Source of the DNA: Kineosporia rhizophila
GTDB lineage: Bacteria > Actinomycetota > Actinomycetes > Actinomycetales > Kineosporiaceae
Direction of reading: 5' to 3'
DNA: 64,000 bases
Assembly (NCBI RefSeq): GCF_021277265.1
Contig: NZ_JAJSOH010000017.1
Span: 1-64,000 of the forward strand
Position 1 is the first letter of the stretch. Each line of letters opens with the position of its first letter. Shown here piece by piece: positions 1 to 8,866 of the stretch. The notes below the pieces were generated by a model, which was not told where the DNA came from, made no database searches, and worked only from the letters and a program-made list of their open reading frames with translations. A program made the translations under genes and the position numbers.

Positions 1-595
1 ACTCGCGCCGGAACCAGCCGAGACCGAACAGCAGCACGACCGCCGCGCCCGCCCCGAACGCGCCGAGCGGAGCGGCGGCGGTCGCGGTGGCCAGGGCCAG
101 GACGAGACCGGCGGCGCACTTCACCAGCACCTCGACCACCTTGACCGCGGCCAGGGCGCCGAACCGCTGCTGCCCCTGCAGCCAGCCCGGGGTGGTGGAA
201 CTGACGAAGATCAGGAAGACGCACACCGCCAGGGTGAAGGAGGTCTGCGGATCGGCGAACGACTGGGCCACAGCAAGGATCACGGCGGCTGCGAGCAGGC
301 CCTGAATGCAGTTGCCGAGCAGAGCCATCCGGGTCAGGGCCGCCCGGTCGGCCGGGTCCGGGTTCCGGGCCAGTTGCTGGGCCAGTACCCAGGGGATGGA
401 TGCCGAGGCGACCGTTCCGGCAGTCAGCAGCAGGGCCTGGGCGGCCGCGAACTGGGCGTAGCGGTCGGCGGGCAGCAGATGCGTGAGAGCGAGGGCATAG
501 CCGTAGTTCAGGCCGCCCACCGTCAGGGTGCTCACGGTCAGCCAGCCTGCGCCGACGACGAGTTCCTGCTTCGGGCTCGCCGCGACTGCCGTCAT
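1..595 (-). CDS. Polysaccharide flippase-like membrane protein (partial, C-terminus outside window)
   Basis: The first 198 residues are visible; the gene runs off the left edge. The translation is strongly hydrophobic and rich in Ala/Leu, with about five membrane-spanning stretches separated by short loops, such as the GWLTVSTLTVGGLNYGYAL opening and a later block ending in Gly-Trp-Phe-Arg-Arg. This is the layout of the N-terminal half of MATE/MOP-type polysaccharide exporters (Wzx-like), which move lipid-linked glycans across the plasma membrane. The start ATG overlaps the stop of the upstream GT39 gene (ATGA), so the two are translationally coupled, and the neighbours are all glycosyltransferases. 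The flippase call is inference from topology and context; another multi-pass exporter is possible. Confidence 0.6.
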   Translation of the reverse strand, partial: MTAVAASPKQELVVGAGWLTVSTLTVGGLNYGYALALTHLLPADRYAQFAAAQALLLTAGTVASASIPWVLAQQLARNPDPADRAALTRMALLGNCIQGLLAAAVILAVAQSFADPQTSFTLAVCVFLIFVSSTTPGWLQGQQRFGALAAVKVVEVLVKCAAGLVLALATATAAAPLGAFGAGAAVVLLFGLGWFRRE

Positions 596-2154
596 CGTTC
601 CTCGCCCCTCGGGCGGACATCGAACAGGATCAGGCTGCCGTCCGTTGACGAGAAGGCGCTGAAGACCGGTCTGCCGGTGCTTCTCAGATGCTCCAGGAAG
701 GCGGGATCACCCAGTCCGTAGCCGTGTTCCACGAGCCGGGGGTTGATCAGTACGTAGTCGACGTGGTTGCTCTGCAGAGCCTGAGCGGTGTGCCATTGGC
801 CCAGATCCATTCCGCTGAGCACGAACTGGGCCGAGTCCTCGGTCAGCGCCACCCGGCTGCCCTGCGGCACACCGGTCCTGGCCCAGGTGAAGAACTGGCG
901 GTAGATGTTGCTGTCGGTGGTGTGGACCCGCGCCCACACCAGGCTGTTCAGCACCACGAAGAGCGCGATCCCGGCCCAAGCGGTCCGGGTGCCCCGGGCC
1001 TGGGCCAGGACGGCGACCAAGCAGAGGACGCACGGCACCAGCGGGATGTAGTACATCTGCTCCTCGATCGACCCGAAGGCGGTCGCGTAGACCAGGTATC
1101 CGCAGGCGGCCAGGGCCCAGGCCACGAGCGCGGTCAGCGGCCGGGGCAGGCTCTGCGGCCGACGCAGCCGGTACAGGAGCAGGAGACAACACAGACCACC
1201 GAGCAGCAGCACCGCGTAGGTCACCGCCAGCCGGTCGAAGTTGGCGGTCAGCCGGGACACCAGCGACACCTTCACCGCGTCGGAGTTGAAACCGGTCTCC
1301 TGGTTCGTCCCGATCAGTCGGGTCAGGCCGTTGCCCCGGGCCTGCAGCCAGGCGTCCAGCCCGCCCAGGCCGATGGTCAGCCCGACGTTGGTCAGGTATA
1401 CGCCGAGCCCGATCCCGACGACGGCGGCCAGCTCCTTCCGCCGTCCGAGCCGGCCGGAGAGGCCGATCAGGATCAACGCCACGCCGAGCACCAGACCGAA
1501 GGTCTCCTTGCTGCAGAACACCGCCCCCGCGCTGAGCCCGGTCACGACCAGCAGCCACGGGGGCGTTCCGGCCGGCCGTAGCCCCATCACGAGCAGGATG
1601 GTGAGGGCCACCAAGAACTGGGTCTGGGCCTCCAGCATCACCTGGCTGTCGTAGCGGATCTGGAACGGGTCGAGGGCCACCAGCGCGGCCCCGGCCACGC
1701 CGAAGGCGGTGCCGAAGCCGGCCCGGCGGCCGATCAGATAGGTGAGGGCCACCGTTCCGGCCCCGAACACCGCCGCCACCGGCCGCAGCGCGAACGCCAG
1801 CGTGGCCAGGTCGCCGTCCAGCCCGAACCCCCGGATCACCAGGCCGTAAGTGCCCAGCACGAAAGGGGGGTGCAGAGCGAATGTCTGGCCGTGGTGGGTG
1901 ACCCCGCGCCCGTCGGCGATGTTGCGGGCGATCTCCGCGTAGGTGACCTCGTCGATGAACAGGTTGTAGGCCGGCACGATGTGGAACAGCCGCAGCCCGA
2001 GGGCCACGACGAACAGGCCTGCGCACCACAGCGCGTCCCGCCGGGGACGCTCCCCGGCCTCGGACGGGGCACGGTGCTCCGCCGCGGCCAGTACGGTCGC
2101 TTGCATCCCGGCTCCTGGGCTCTGGTAGGTCGCTGTCTTCGGGCGGCTGGTCAC
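592..2154 (-). CDS. GT39/PMT-type membrane glycosyltransferase
   Basis: A 520-residue multi-pass membrane protein of the ArnT/PMT (GT-C) class, which transfers a sugar from a polyprenyl-phosphate donor on the outer face of the membrane. After a ~40-residue polar N-terminus comes the first membrane helix, and then the first periplasmic loop with the family's acidic pair (Asp68-Glu69 in FIDEVTYAEIARN), followed by about ten further hydrophobic segments and a soluble C-terminal region of ~100 residues. The start is GTG overlapping the stop of the GT4 gene (GTGA), and the stop overlaps the flippase start, so it sits inside a tightly coupled operon. Donor and acceptor cannot be told from sequence. 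Likely partner is the GT2 enzyme two genes upstream, whose relatives make polyprenyl-phosphate sugars. Confidence 0.8.
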   Translation of the reverse strand: MTSRPKTATYQSPGAGMQATVLAAAEHRAPSEAGERPRRDALWCAGLFVVALGLRLFHIVPAYNLFIDEVTYAEIARNIADGRGVTHHGQTFALHPPFVLGTYGLVIRGFGLDGDLATLAFALRPVAAVFGAGTVALTYLIGRRAGFGTAFGVAGAALVALDPFQIRYDSQVMLEAQTQFLVALTILLVMGLRPAGTPPWLLVVTGLSAGAVFCSKETFGLVLGVALILIGLSGRLGRRKELAAVVGIGLGVYLTNVGLTIGLGGLDAWLQARGNGLTRLIGTNQETGFNSDAVKVSLVSRLTANFDRLAVTYAVLLLGGLCCLLLLYRLRRPQSLPRPLTALVAWALAACGYLVYATAFGSIEEQMYYIPLVPCVLCLVAVLAQARGTRTAWAGIALFVVLNSLVWARVHTTDSNIYRQFFTWARTGVPQGSRVALTEDSAQFVLSGMDLGQWHTAQALQSNHVDYVLINPRLVEHGYGLGDPAFLEHLRSTGRPVFSAFSSTDGSLILFDVRPRGEER

Positions 2155-3542
2155 GGGCCGAACGGCAAGAGATGGTCGCTGCCCCGGGCGACTCTCAGCA
2201 CCGGTTCCCCCCGGGTGAGCCCGACGCGGTTGAGGACCTGCTGGGCACCGGGGATGTCGACCCCGGCGAGCAGCAGGGTGAGTTCCCGGTCGGTGTGGCT
2301 GACCGAGTCACCGCGGCGCAGTCGGTCCGGTGTCCAGCCCACGGGCAGGTCGGCGGCCGGGATCCGGACCACCGTGGCCACATCGCTGAGGTGCCGGCGT
2401 TCCGGGCGGGTCAGGCCCAGCCGCCGGTGCTCCAGCTGGATCACGGTGAGGAGCTTCGCGGTCATCCGCTCCCAGGTGAACTGGTCGGCCCAGCGCACGG
2501 TCACCTGAGCCAGCGTCGTGGAGCGCCGCCGGGGGCCGAGCAGATCGAGCTTCTCGGCCAGCGCCGCGCCCAGGTCGCTGCCCTCCGGGATCAGCCAGCC
2601 GGTCTCGCCGTCCTTGATCGAGTCGCGCAGGCCCGGCCGGTCGAAGGCGAGTACCGGGGTGCCCAGCGCGTTCGCCTCGATCACCGAGATGCCCCAGCCC
2701 TCACCGGCGGAGCAGCTCACCGCCAGCCAGGAGGCGGCCACCAGAGCGTCCCGCTCGGCGTCGCCGGCCTGCTGGTGGAAGGTGACCGCGTGCATCACCT
2801 GGTGCTCGGCCGCGAGCGCGGCCAGCCGGGCGTGCTCCGGCCCGACGCCGACCACGTGGACCTGGGTGTCCGGATGCTCGACCAGGATCTTGGGCAGCGC
2901 CTCGATCAGCAGCCGCGTGCGTTTGTGCGGGACCAGACGGCCGACACAGACGATGGAAGGGCTGGTCGTCTTGTCGGTGACCGGCCGGGTGACCCGCCAG
3001 CCGGGAGGCACGATCCGGACCTCGCCTCTCAGCTTCAGCTCACGCCGGGCACCCTGTCGGGTGGACGGCGAGACTGCCACGATCGAGCGGCGCCCGTACA
3101 CGAACCGGCACCCTCGGGACTCCAGGAAGCGGCCCACCGCCGCTACCGGGGCCGGGAAGTACTGGCCGAACTGCTGCTGGTGGATGTGGTGCAGCAGGAG
3201 GATCACCGGGGTGCGACGGCTGACTGCCAGGGGAGTGAAGAACGGGATGCCGTTCTGCGAGTCCAGCACCGCGTCCACCGCGCGCCGGTGCAGGAACAGC
3301 CAGACCAGGGCATGTAGGTAGACGGTGAAGCGACCCCCCGCGCGACGGACGGTGTAGCCGTCGATCACCTCCCGCCGCGGTCGGCCCGGCACTTTCGCGG
3401 ACAACAGGGTCACCCGGTGGCCCGAGGCCGCGGCCCGGGCGGCGAACTCCTGGCAGACCAGTTCGGCGCCCCCGGCCTGGGGATGTCTCAGGTCGCGCCA
3501 GTTGGTGACGACGATGTGGGTCGGGCCGGGTGCCTCAGACAT
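2151..3542 (-). CDS. Glycosyltransferase family 4 protein
   Basis: A 463-residue GT-B fold enzyme. The N-terminal half has the Gly-rich opening typical of GT4 (WRDLRHPQAGGAELVCQEFA, residues ~15-34) and the C-terminal half has the nucleotide-sugar-binding region (SIVCVGRLVPHKRTRLLIEAL) and the EX7E-like segment around GEGWGISVIEANALGTPVLAF. The last ~80 residues are an extension beyond the usual GT4 core, with no recognised domain. It probably adds a sugar from a nucleotide donor to a lipid-linked or protein-bound acceptor in the cytoplasm. It overlaps both neighbours (8 bases with GT2, 4 bases with GT39). Specificity is unknown. Confidence 0.85.
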   Translation of the reverse strand: MSEAPGPTHIVVTNWRDLRHPQAGGAELVCQEFAARAAASGHRVTLLSAKVPGRPRREVIDGYTVRRAGGRFTVYLHALVWLFLHRRAVDAVLDSQNGIPFFTPLAVSRRTPVILLLHHIHQQQFGQYFPAPVAAVGRFLESRGCRFVYGRRSIVAVSPSTRQGARRELKLRGEVRIVPPGWRVTRPVTDKTTSPSIVCVGRLVPHKRTRLLIEALPKILVEHPDTQVHVVGVGPEHARLAALAAEHQVMHAVTFHQQAGDAERDALVAASWLAVSCSAGEGWGISVIEANALGTPVLAFDRPGLRDSIKDGETGWLIPEGSDLGAALAEKLDLLGPRRRSTTLAQVTVRWADQFTWERMTAKLLTVIQLEHRRLGLTRPERRHLSDVATVVRIPAADLPVGWTPDRLRRGDSVSHTDRELTLLLAGVDIPGAQQVLNRVGLTRGEPVLRVARGSDHLLPFGP

Positions 3543-4260
3543 GCCTCAGGGCCCGCCTGATCTGCCGCAGGTCGCGAAAGGCCTCGTAGCCGTCGCGGAC
3601 CGGGCTGAACGTGGAGTCGGCGTCGTCGGTCCAGGCCACCGCCACCTCGGCCACCTCCACACCGCGGCGCCGCAGACGGGCGAGCAGTTCCACGTCGAAG
3701 GCGAAGCCGTGCAGCTGCAGGTCGGCGAACACCGGGCGGGCCAGTTCCCCGTCGAAGAGCTTGAAACCGCACTGGGTGTCCCGGATCGGCCCGACCAGTG
3801 ACCCGGCGACCAGGCTGAAGGCCTGGCTGCCGGCCCGGCGCACGATCGGCTGCCGCACCTGGTAGCTCGCCCCGGCCACCCGGCGCGAGGCGATCACCGC
3901 CTGGTACCCGTCGTCCAGCAGGCTCAGTGCCGTGGCAAAAGTGCTCAGTGGGGTGGACAGGTCGGCGTCGCAGAAGCCCACCCGGGGCGCCCGCGAATGC
4001 AGCACGCCGGCCCGGACCGCGGCGCCCTTGCCCCGCTGGCGGCAGCTGATCACCTCGATGTCCATTCCCCGGCAGTGCCTTTCGACGACGGACACGGTGG
4101 CGTCGACGCTGCCGTTGTCGACCACGATCAGGCGGACCGGAAGTCCTCCGGCGGCGACGTGGGCGGCCAGCGCCGTGAGGGTCCGGCCGATCCGGAGTTC
4201 CTCGTTCAGTACGGGAATGACCAGGTCGACAGGCACCGGTGGTGGGGTGAAACCAGGCAT
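3535..4260 (-). CDS. Glycosyltransferase family 2, polyprenyl-phosphate sugar synthase-like
   Basis: A 241-residue GT-A enzyme. It opens with VDLVIPVLNEE, followed by VDNGSVDAT, the DXD-type metal motif in FCDADLSTP, and the QCGFKLF segment typical of the dolichyl-phosphate glucose/mannose synthase branch (ALG5/DPM1-like). Such enzymes charge a polyprenyl phosphate, giving the donor used by GT-C enzymes such as the GT39 protein in this operon. An in-frame extension upstream to 4494 is open, but I chose the ATG at 4260 because it has a GGAG ribosome site six bases upstream, it is just before the domain, and the extra 78 residues look non-coding. First gene of the minus-strand operon GT2-GT4-GT39-flippase. 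Confidence 0.85.
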   Translation of the reverse strand: MPGFTPPPVPVDLVIPVLNEELRIGRTLTALAAHVAAGGLPVRLIVVDNGSVDATVSVVERHCRGMDIEVISCRQRGKGAAVRAGVLHSRAPRVGFCDADLSTPLSTFATALSLLDDGYQAVIASRRVAGASYQVRQPIVRRAGSQAFSLVAGSLVGPIRDTQCGFKLFDGELARPVFADLQLHGFAFDVELLARLRRRGVEVAEVAVAWTDDADSTFSPVRDGYEAFRDLRQIRRALRHV

Positions 4261-4742
4261 GCGAAGCTCCACGAAGTCATCAGGGGGCGTGACTGACCAA
4301 TACGCGAACCAGAATTGCGCTGCCCGGCGAACCTCGTCGTCGCCGGCAGGCAGGGATGGTTTTATCAGCCGGCGGAGCGACTTTCCGTTATTCAATGACA
4401 CCCGTAGGTGGCAAACCGCCTGGTAATGTCGGCTTCGCCGTCGGTGCAGTCGTCCACGAGACCGAGGGGGCGTCGACCTGTTCCGTCCTGACAAAAGGTC
4501 TTTAAACTAGCTTAAGGCTGTCCTGATTCGGATCGATTTCCCTGAGGGTGCAGCCTGCGGACCGAGCCCGTTTCGCCCGCTTCTGACCCGATGACCTGCG
4601 AAACTCCTCAGTAGGCGATCGTGGCCTGCGGTTTTGATCACCGTTCTCAGCCGGCCCTCAGAATTGACCGACCGAGTTGCCACTGGCGGGTGGCATTCTG
4701 CGTCTGATGGACAATGGCTAAATGTCGAGAAAGGAAGCCGAC
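4261..4742. promoter_or_regulatory. Divergent intergenic region of the glycan block
   Basis: This 482-base gap separates the minus-strand glycosyltransferase operon from the plus-strand PIG-L gene and should hold both promoters. It is visibly less GC-rich than the genes, especially 4490-4520, where minus-strand TAGTTT and TTAAGC elements could form a -10 region. A short perfect inverted repeat TGCCAC / GTGGCA lies around 4679-4696, about 50 bases before the PIG-L start. No further gene was seen. Confidence 0.4.
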
Positions 4743-5519
4743 ATGACCGGATCGGATTCTCTGCAGGATCACGACTCCATCATCGTCCTTTCCCCGCACT
4801 TGGATGACGCGGCGCTTTCCTGCGGCTCTCTGATAGCCCGGGCGGCGATTTCCCAACCGGTCACAGTAATGACTCTGTTCACTTCTTCCACGGCGGGTCG
4901 GGTCTCACTCTCCGCAAGAGCCTTTCTGCGGCAGTGCAATGCTCGTTCCGCCTCACTGCTCTTCGAGCAGCGGCGCGCCGAGGACCGCGTGGCCCTGCGC
5001 TCGATCGGGGTGACCGGTGTGCATCTGGGCCTGGCCGACGCCCTGTTCCGGCAGCGCGAGAAGTCCCGCCTCCTGCGCATCGCCAGCCGCCTGGTGCCTG
5101 AACTGAGCTGTGTCTACCCGACTTTCCGCCGCCACATCGACGCCGGCCGGGTCTCCCCGCACGACCGGCCCCTTCTGGACGCGCTGGAGAAGCGGATCCT
5201 GCTGGCCAGCGGGAAGGGCGACCTTGTCCTGGCCCCGCTCGGCCTGGGCGGTCACGTCGACCACGTGTTCACCCACGAACTCGGGGCCCGGCTGTCCCGC
5301 CATCGCAGCATCGGCTGGTACGCCGACCAGCCGTACGTCCTGCGGGCGGGTGCCCCCGGGGAGGCCCCCACGAACACCGAACGCGTGGTGCACGAGGTGG
5401 ATCGGGGGGTCAAGACTGAGCTGATCAGCTGGTACGGCACCCAGGTCACCGCGCTCTTCGGTACCGAAACCGTTCCGCATCTGGAGGAATACGTGTATCT
5501 GCCCCGGGCTGCGGCCTGA
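4743..5519 (+). CDS. PIG-L (LmbE) family deacetylase
   Basis: A 258-residue zinc-dependent N-deacetylase of the PIG-L/LmbE/MshB superfamily. The metal-site motif SPHLDDAALSCG (residues ~17-28, PHxDD type) and the second motif HVDH (in GLGGHVDHVFTHELGARL) are both present, so catalysis should be intact. Family members remove acetyl groups from GlcNAc-type sugars or aminoglycosides. I chose the ATG at 4743, which has AAAGGAAG just upstream, over the in-frame ATG at 4722, which lacks a ribosome site. The context (divergent glycosyltransferase operon, downstream glycosidase-like gene) suggests the substrate is an N-acetylated sugar of the glycan made here; this is inference. Confidence 0.85.
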   Translation: MTGSDSLQDHDSIIVLSPHLDDAALSCGSLIARAAISQPVTVMTLFTSSTAGRVSLSARAFLRQCNARSASLLFEQRRAEDRVALRSIGVTGVHLGLADALFRQREKSRLLRIASRLVPELSCVYPTFRRHIDAGRVSPHDRPLLDALEKRILLASGKGDLVLAPLGLGGHVDHVFTHELGARLSRHRSIGWYADQPYVLRAGAPGEAPTNTERVVHEVDRGVKTELISWYGTQVTALFGTETVPHLEEYVYLPRAAA

Positions 5520-5561
5520 GGGGCTGGATAGACTCACGGTGCCCTCGGAGAGGAGCGGGCG

Positions 5562-6872
5562 ATGACACGTCCGAAGCCCGGCTGGACCGGCAGTCCTTCG
5601 GTGGCGGGTCCGCTGACCCGCAGAGATCTGCTGATCGGTGCGACCGGGACTGCAGCCGGCCTGCTGGTCGGAGCGGGTGGGACAGGCCTTGCGCACGGTG
5701 TCCGGCCGGAAACGGTGATGCCCACTGCCGCCCCGGAGCACTTCGGCCCGGCCTGGATGGTCCTGGCCACCGAGCGGGAGGGCGCCAAGGCCCGGGCGAA
5801 GCGGGCCGGTGCGACTCATGGCCACGTCCGGGCTTTCTGGGACCAGTTGCAGAACGCCGCGGGCGGCGAGGTGGACGCCGAACCGGTGCTGCGCGAGGTC
5901 GAAGCGGTCCGGGCAGCCGGGCTCAAGGTCTGTCTGGAGGTCTGTCTGCAGTACCCGCCGCCGTTCGTGACCGACCACCTGCCGAAGCTGAAAGACCAGT
6001 ACGGAACGCAGTGGTCGCCCACCCAGGAGTCCGGCGACAACATCCGGGACTGGATCTGGTCGGCACCCGGCCGGGGCTACGTGACCGACTTCCTCGACCA
6101 GCTCTTCGGCCGGCTCGACTGGTCGAAGATCGAGCGGGTGAAGACCGGCGGGCTCACCAAAGGTGAGCTCCAGTACCCGTCATCGCACAATCGTCCTCAG
6201 TTCTGGGCCTATTCGGCGGCTGCCCAGGGCAAGCAGGAGTTGGCCCCACAGATGAGTCCCTGCCCAGTGCCGGGGCATGTGCCTACCCCCGCAAACCGCC
6301 AGACCGGGGGCGCCGCCGGTTGGACGGACCGCGACGAGGCCTTCGCCACCTGGTACGTGCAGTCGCTGATCAACTGGATGACGTGGCTGGTCAGCCGGTT
6401 CCGCGAGCACTTCAGCGGACCGGTCTACATGATGCACCCGGGCGCCGGCATCCGGCCGGTCAGTCAGACCCCGACGTCCCCCCGGCAGGCGTACAACTAC
6501 CAGGTCAACCTCGGGTCCGGCCTGGACTGGGACGCCACCATCGCGGCCTATCCCGACGAGGGCGTCCGGCCGTACACCACCTGGATCGATTCCGACCACT
6601 TCCGCGCCCAGGCGGGCTATTCGCTGGTGCACGACGGCAACGGGGCTCCCTGGTGGGCGTTGCTGGTAGCGGCCCGAAAGCACGGACGATCGGGGCGGCT
6701 GTGGGGGGAGAACACCGGTGGGCAGTCGCTCGCGGACCTCGACCGGGTGGTCCGGCACCAGGCCCTCGCTCACGGCTACGAGGGGCTCGCCTGGCTGGAC
6801 GATCGGACGCTGACCTCCGGCAAGGGCGTCACCTATGCGGACCTGAGGGCGGCCATCAGTCGCACCCGTTAG
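5562..6872 (+). CDS. Tat-exported glycoside-hydrolase-like protein
   Basis: A 436-residue secreted protein. Residues ~17-45 form a twin-arginine signal (LTRRDLLIGATGTAAGLLVGAGG), so it is folded before export. The mature part has no family I recognise with certainty, but it alternates beta-strand-like and helical blocks as in a TIM barrel, with glutamates in GGLTKGELQYP (~residue 209) and GRLWGENTGGQ (~residue 384) placed like the acid/base and nucleophile of clan GH-A glycosidases. Trp and Tyr are frequent, as in carbohydrate clefts. It starts 42 bases after the PIG-L gene with a GGAG site (GAGAGGAGCGGGCG), so the two are likely co-transcribed. The enzymatic role is inference. Confidence 0.65.
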   Translation: MTRPKPGWTGSPSVAGPLTRRDLLIGATGTAAGLLVGAGGTGLAHGVRPETVMPTAAPEHFGPAWMVLATEREGAKARAKRAGATHGHVRAFWDQLQNAAGGEVDAEPVLREVEAVRAAGLKVCLEVCLQYPPPFVTDHLPKLKDQYGTQWSPTQESGDNIRDWIWSAPGRGYVTDFLDQLFGRLDWSKIERVKTGGLTKGELQYPSSHNRPQFWAYSAAAQGKQELAPQMSPCPVPGHVPTPANRQTGGAAGWTDRDEAFATWYVQSLINWMTWLVSRFREHFSGPVYMMHPGAGIRPVSQTPTSPRQAYNYQVNLGSGLDWDATIAAYPDEGVRPYTTWIDSDHFRAQAGYSLVHDGNGAPWWALLVAARKHGRSGRLWGENTGGQSLADLDRVVRHQALAHGYEGLAWLDDRTLTSGKGVTYADLRAAISRTR

Positions 6873-6890
6873 GTGTTCCGCAAAGCACGA

Positions 6891-6920
6891 CCGCCGCCCT
6901 CGCTTTCGCGAGAGCGGCGG
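6891..6920. terminator. Hairpin between convergent genes
   Basis: CCGCCGC-C-CTCGC, loop TTTC, GCGAG-A-GCGGCGG: a 12-bp stem with one internal mismatch, lying 18 bases after the glycosidase-like gene and 15 bases before the glnA stop. It can serve as a factor-independent terminator for both, though without a long T-tract. Confidence 0.6.
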
Positions 6921-6935
6921 CCGCTGGTCCGACGA

Positions 6936-8360
6936 TCAGACGTCGTAGTACAGCTCGAACTCGTGCGGGTGCGGGCGCAGCCGGATCGGGTCGATCTCGG
7001 CCGAGCGCTTGAACTGGATCCAGGTCTCGATCAGGTCCTCGGTGAAGACGCCGCCCTCGACCAGGTACGCGTGGTCCTTCTCGAGGTTGTTCAGCGCCTC
7101 GTCGAGCGAGGCCGGCAGCTGCGCGATGCCCGCGTGCTCCTCCGGCGGCAGCTCGTAGAGGTCCTTGTCGACCGGGGCCGGCGGCTCGATCCGGTTCTTG
7201 ATGCCGTCGATGCCGGCCATCAGCATCGCCGAGAACGCCAGGTACGGGTTGCTCGACGGGTCCGGCACGCGGAACTCGACGCGCTTGGCCTTCGGGTTCG
7301 AGCCGGTGACCGGGATCCGCACGCAGGCGGAGCGGTTACGGGCCGAGTAGACCAGGTTGACCGGCGCCTCGAAGCCCGGCACCAGACGGTGGAACGAGTT
7401 CACCGTCGGGTTGGTGAAGGCCAGCAGCGACGGGGCGTGGTGCAGCAGACCGCCGATGTACCAGCGCGCGATGTCCGAGAGGCCGCCGTAGCCGCTCTCG
7501 TCGTAGAACAGCGGCTCGCCGTCCTTCCACAGCGACTGGTGGCAGTGCATGCCCGAGCCGTTGTCACCGAAGATCGGCTTCGGCATGAACGTGACCGTCT
7601 TGCCCGCGGCGTGCGCCACGTTCTTGATCACGTACTTGAACAGCATGACCTTGTCCGCGGACTTGGCCAGGCTGTCGAAGCGGTAGTTGATCTCGGCCTG
7701 ACCGGCGGTGCCGACCTCGTGGTGGCTGCGCTCGACCTCGAGGCCGAGGGCGTCCAGGGCCAGGACCATCTGGTCACGCAGGTCGGAGTAGTGGTCGACC
7801 GGCGGGACCGGGAAGTAGCCACCCTTGTACGGGGTCTTGTGCCCCAGGTTGCCGCCGTCCTCGGCGCGCGCGGTGTTCCAGGCGGCCTCGATCGAGTCGA
7901 TCTCGTAGAACGACGTGTTCGGCTTCGTGATGAAGCGGACGTCGTCGAAGATGTAGAACTCGGCCTCGGGGGCGAAGAACGCGGTGTCGGCGATCCCGGT
8001 CGACTGGAGGTACGCCTCGGCCTTCTTCGCGATCTGACGCGGGTCGCGGCTGTACGGCTCGTTCGTGTACGGGTCGACGATGTCCATGTTCACGTTGAGC
8101 GTCTTCTCAACGCGGAACGGGTCGATGTAGGCCGTCGTCAGGTCCGGGATGAGCTTCATGTCGGACTCGTTGATCGCCTGGAAGCCGCGGATCGAGCTTC
8201 CGTCGAACATCTGGCCCTCGGTGAAGAAGTCCTCGTTCACGGTGGACGCCGGCACGTTGAAGTGCTGCATCACACCGGGAACGTCGCAGAACCGGACGTC
8301 GACGAACTTGACGTCGTTCTCCGCGATGTACTTGGTCACCTCTTCGGCGTTGTTGAACAT
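6936..8360 (-). CDS. glnA: Glutamine synthetase type I
   Basis: A 474-residue type I glutamine synthetase (ATP + glutamate + ammonia to glutamine), a cytoplasmic dodecamer. It opens with the beta-grasp domain ([16 protein letters not shown]) and contains the [21 protein letters not shown] metal/ATP region, and the C-terminal DLYELPPEE loop with the tyrosine (about Tyr402) that GlnE adenylylates in the GSI-beta subtype. An upstream in-frame extension to 8510 is open, but the ATG at 8360 matches the family N-terminus and has GGAGG four bases upstream. A GlnR operator lies ~300 bases upstream (8658-8695), so nitrogen control at transcription as well as by adenylylation is expected. Confidence 0.97.
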   Translation of the reverse strand: MFNNAEEVTKYIAENDVKFVDVRFCDVPGVMQHFNVPASTVNEDFFTEGQMFDGSSIRGFQAINESDMKLIPDLTTAYIDPFRVEKTLNVNMDIVDPYTNEPYSRDPRQIAKKAEAYLQSTGIADTAFFAPEAEFYIFDDVRFITKPNTSFYEIDSIEAAWNTARAEDGGNLGHKTPYKGGYFPVPPVDHYSDLRDQMVLALDALGLEVERSHHEVGTAGQAEINYRFDSLAKSADKVMLFKYVIKNVAHAAGKTVTFMPKPIFGDNGSGMHCHQSLWKDGEPLFYDESGYGGLSDIARWYIGGLLHHAPSLLAFTNPTVNSFHRLVPGFEAPVNLVYSARNRSACVRIPVTGSNPKAKRVEFRVPDPSSNPYLAFSAMLMAGIDGIKNRIEPPAPVDKDLYELPPEEHAGIAQLPASLDEALNNLEKDHAYLVEGGVFTEDLIETWIQFKRSAEIDPIRLRPHPHEFELYYDV

Positions 8361-8657
8361 CCAACCTCCACGGTCGGGAACGGTCGCGGGTATTCCGGGC
8401 GGGAACCGCCGGTGGTGCACTGCCTTATACCGCCGGTCAACGTCCGGGCGCGAGTGTTCCAGACGTTTACCGATGATTCCGGGCGGGACCGCCGTCGTCT
8501 CCAACTCCACGATCGGCGCTGATCGCGGGGCTACTGGGGCTGACCCTACCCCGCGGGCAGTGCGTTGTGTTCACCGGTCGGAGCATGATCGCCCGAGCTG
8601 CGTAATGCTTCGAAATGGGGCTCTGTCGGTCACTTTCCCTGCTGGATCCGTAGGGTT

Positions 8658-8695
8658 GTCATCGACAGGAAATGGCTGTGTGACAAGCCGGAAAC
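8658..8695 (+). promoter_or_regulatory. GlnR operator (double a/b box)
   Basis: The bases read GTCAT-n6-GAAAT-n6-GTGAC-n6-GAAAC with every spacer exactly six bases. This is the full double-box layout known for GlnR, the actinobacterial nitrogen regulator (consensus gTnAC-n6-GaAAC repeated). It lies between divergent glnA (minus) and the RDD gene (plus), in a locally AT-rich stretch. glnA is a classical GlnR target; whether the RDD gene, 170 bases the other way, also responds is unknown. Confidence 0.8.
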
Positions 8696-8770
8696 AATTG
8701 CGCGGCGATGGCAGGTTTCTCACTTTTACTGTGCGGCTACCGGCGTGGTAAGTGCGGCCAATTACCGGTG

Positions 8771-8800
8771 GACGTCGGTGGACGTCGGTGGACGTCGGTG
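8771..8800. repeat. 10-bp tandem repeat (3 copies)
   Basis: GACGTCGGTG occurs three times head to tail, preceded by a partial copy. It lies in the non-coding region just upstream of the RDD gene. The shared core GGTGGACGTC recurs in the long hairpin at 9393-9451 on the other side of the same gene. Confidence 0.8.
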
Positions 8801-8853
8801 GGCCCGCAGCGCCCAGCGGTCGCCTCCGCCGGGGGGCCGGTCGGGTGGGGCCG

Positions 8854-8859
8854 TAGTCT
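8854..8859 (+). promoter_or_regulatory. -10 box of the RDD gene (leaderless)
   Basis: TAGTCT (TANNNT) ends seven bases before the GTG at 8867, so the transcript would begin at or next to the start codon. No ribosome site is present. Confidence 0.55.
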
Positions 8860-8866
8860 CTACGGT

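Noticed and set aside
4261-4494. 78-residue N-terminal extension of the GT2 gene
   Set aside because: No ribosome site for the upstream start, no conservation to the GT2 domain, and composition that matches the intergenic region.
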